Assembly: GCF_014217855.1 (NCBI RefSeq)
Contig: NZ_CP059059.1
Coordinates: 1,488,001 to 1,552,000, forward strand
DNA: 64,000 nucleotides
DNA from: Synechococcus sp. HK01-R
Lineage (GTDB): Bacteria; Cyanobacteriota; Cyanobacteriia; PCC-6307; Cyanobiaceae
Direction: 5' to 3'
The notes beneath the pieces were generated by a model. It was not told the DNA's origin. It ran no database searches and saw nothing but the letters and a program-made list of their open reading frames with translations. Position numbers and translations under genes: made by a program. This document shows, piece by piece, positions 62,619-64,000 of this stretch (position 1 is its first letter; each line of letters opens with the position of its first letter).

Positions 62619-64000
62619 ATGGTTCGCTCCCAACCATCGGCACGGAGCGGGCGCCCACTGGCTCCCACGGCTCCCACACGTCGTCAGCTGCAGTTGGCTC
62701 AGGCCCTCTCCAGCTCAACTGAGATGGGACCCAACCAGGATCAACCCGGATCGGATCCAGTTGCTACCACCCGCAGTGCCGCCCTTGAACGGCGTAAGGC
62801 GCTGACCACTGCGGGCAAAGCGGCAGTGGTGAATGATGCTCGTTTGTCCAGTGGACGGATTCGTTCAAGTCAGGACACCCGACGACCTGTCGTGCAGCGC
62901 CCCTCCTGGATTCGCCGGGATCAATCGGCTGAACTTCAGCCTCAGGCATGCTCTCCTTCCGCTCGATTTCAAGCGGCCACAGTGTCTCGCAGAGGTGTGT
63001 TGGCTGCCCATCCCCTCACCCAGCTCTCCGAGAACAACAGGCTCCAGGCCTATGAACTGGAGGTCAAGGGACGTTTTGATCGCATCGTTCCTGTTCTCCA
63101 GAGGGTTTCAGCCTTCCAACACGACGCTGATTTCATTACCCAGGCTCAACGCTTAGCTCGGGCCGAGCTCGGATTTGATCTACCCGATCACATCCTTGAG
63201 AAAGCATGGGTGCGTCCCCTCGACATGCGCGCCCTGTTTGCCTGGTGTGTGTTCCAGGCCCATCAATCCCTGAGCGAGCGTTTCTTTCTCGATGACCCTC
63301 TCGGCGGTGCGTCCGGGAGTCAGCGCGCTGAGCAGTTCAACACTTTCTTGCTCGACTGCGGTTTCCATCTGCTTGATGTCACTCCCTGCGCGGATGGTCG
63401 TTTAGCCCATTCCATTGCCTACGCCCTCCGCATTCCCTTCAGTGCCGTGCGGCGTCGCTCCCATGCCGGAGCCATGTTCGACGTGGAAAACACGGTCAAT
63501 CGTTGGGTCAAAACCGAGCATCGCCGTTTTCGCGAACATGTTCCCAACGAGCCCCATGCCCCTACGCGTTATTTGAAAGTGGTTACGTACCACTTCAGTT
63601 CTTTAGATCCATCCCACCAAGGCTGTGCCGCCCACGGCAGCAACGACTCCCTGGCGGCCTCTGCAGGTTTGCAACGCCTCAAGGATTTCCGTGAAGCCGT
63701 TGAGAACAGCTTCTGCTGTGGTGCTTCGGTGGATCTTTTATTGATCGGTCTCGACACTGACACCGATGCGATCCGGGTTCATGTTCCGGATCGTGATGGT
63801 GCGATCAAGCTTGATCAATGGTTGTGTGCTGCAACTCTTTATGAGAGCACCGCCTGTCTGCAGGCTGATCAGGCTCGTGAGGCGGTCATCGCTGCGGTGG
63901 AAACCCACTCCACGACGGCTCCTGATCCGGGCATGGTGCGCTTCATTGCTGAGTTACTGATCAACAATTTCTCCCAACAGGATTACGTCCGTGCCCTGCA
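62619..64000 (+). CDS. csoSCA: Carboxysomal carbonic anhydrase CsoSCA (5' part, cut by the window edge)
   Basis: 460 residues are visible from the ATG at 62619, seven bases after the csoS2 stop, and the frame is still open at the window edge. CsoSCA (CsoS3, epsilon-class beta carbonic anhydrase) dehydrates bicarbonate to CO2 inside the shell. Expected zinc ligands are Cys257 (TPCADGRLAHS, with the Asp259/Arg261 dyad), His325 (VTYHFSS) and Cys336 (HQGCAAHG), spaced as in the H. neapolitanus enzyme. The N-terminal ~120 residues are disordered and contain TRSAALERRKALTTAGK (51-67), nearly identical to the first CsoS2 repeat. Confidence 0.94.
   Translation, partial: MVRSQPSARSGRPLAPTAPTRRQLQLAQALSSSTEMGPNQDQPGSDPVATTRSAALERRKALTTAGKAAVVNDARLSSGRIRSSQDTRRPVVQRPSWIRRDQSAELQPQACSPSARFQAATVSRRGVLAAHPLTQLSENNRLQAYELEVKGRFDRIVPVLQRVSAFQHDADFITQAQRLARAELGFDLPDHILEKAWVRPLDMRALFAWCVFQAHQSLSERFFLDDPLGGASGSQRAEQFNTFLLDCGFHLLDVTPCADGRLAHSIAYALRIPFSAVRRRSHAGAMFDVENTVNRWVKTEHRRFREHVPNEPHAPTRYLKVVTYHFSSLDPSHQGCAAHGSNDSLAASAGLQRLKDFREAVENSFCCGASVDLLLIGLDTDTDAIRVHVPDRDGAIKLDQWLCAATLYESTACLQADQAREAVIAAVETHSTTAPDPGMVRFIAELLINNFSQQDYVRAL

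Overview
The window reads as one stretch of the chromosome of a marine picocyanobacterium of the Synechococcus type (an alpha-cyanobacterium). The main evidence is an alpha-carboxysome locus with Form IA Rubisco at the right end (csoS1D, csoS1, cbbL, cbbS, csoS2, csoSCA). Other cyanobacterial genes include psb27, psaM, both protochlorophyllide reductases, the alkane genes ado and aar, a ferrochelatase with a chlorophyll-binding tail, a Tab2-like factor and several families found only in cyanobacteria. Base composition is GC-rich and coding density is high, with genes alternating between strands in short runs. I see no rRNA, tRNA, CRISPR array, insertion sequence or prophage block.

Layout. 1-10.2 kb: the 3' end of priA, then mostly minus-strand housekeeping genes (argB, ssb, a PfkB kinase, purA, psb27, proS) with cobK and cutA on the plus strand. 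10.3-18.8 kb: a small DNA-binding protein, ppa, a ferredoxin, an ArsC/Spx-like protein, lepB, a dihydroorotase homologue that has lost its catalytic residues, a two-domain phosphoglycerate-mutase-like protein and a CPBP protease. 18.9-24.3 kb: an FtsL-like protein and ftsI, transaldolase fused to EF-hands next to a stand-alone cyclic-nucleotide-binding domain, and a photolyase. 24.3-29.6 kb, minus strand: a geranylgeranyl-reductase-family protein, frr, pyrH, cobO, a methyltransferase and a tyrosine integrase. 29.7-36.4 kb, plus strand: hemH, ilvB with an unusual C-terminal zinc ribbon, small secreted or membrane proteins, a periplasmic-binding-like protein and a flavoprotein. 36.4-39.4 kb, minus strand: a translationally coupled rps1b-tab2-pgeF operon.

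39.4-44.8 kb, plus strand: a creatininase-family protein, then the hydrocarbon/fatty-acid set ado, aar, accA, an SDR and folE. 44.8-50 kb: trpF, a site-2 protease, a lipoate ligase, a TauE permease, a CRR6-like NDH-1 maturation factor and the 34-residue psaM gene. 50-55 kb: chlorophyll synthesis, with light-dependent por facing the dark-operative genes chlN-chlB-chlL. 55-64 kb: a lipoprotein and the carboxysome genes, with rdgB inserted on the opposite strand between csoS1D and csoS1; csoSCA runs off the right edge.

No wholly unknown multi-gene system stands out. The best leads are: a Rubisco-binding-type motif in CsoSCA almost identical to the first repeat of CsoS2; stem-loops and a tandem repeat around cbbS that may set carboxysome stoichiometry; the transaldolase/EF-hand plus cyclic-nucleotide pair; the IlvB zinc ribbon; the pseudo-dihydroorotase; an FtsL candidate; and two minisatellites sharing the heptamer GGCTGTT, one of them overlapping the ssb stop codon.
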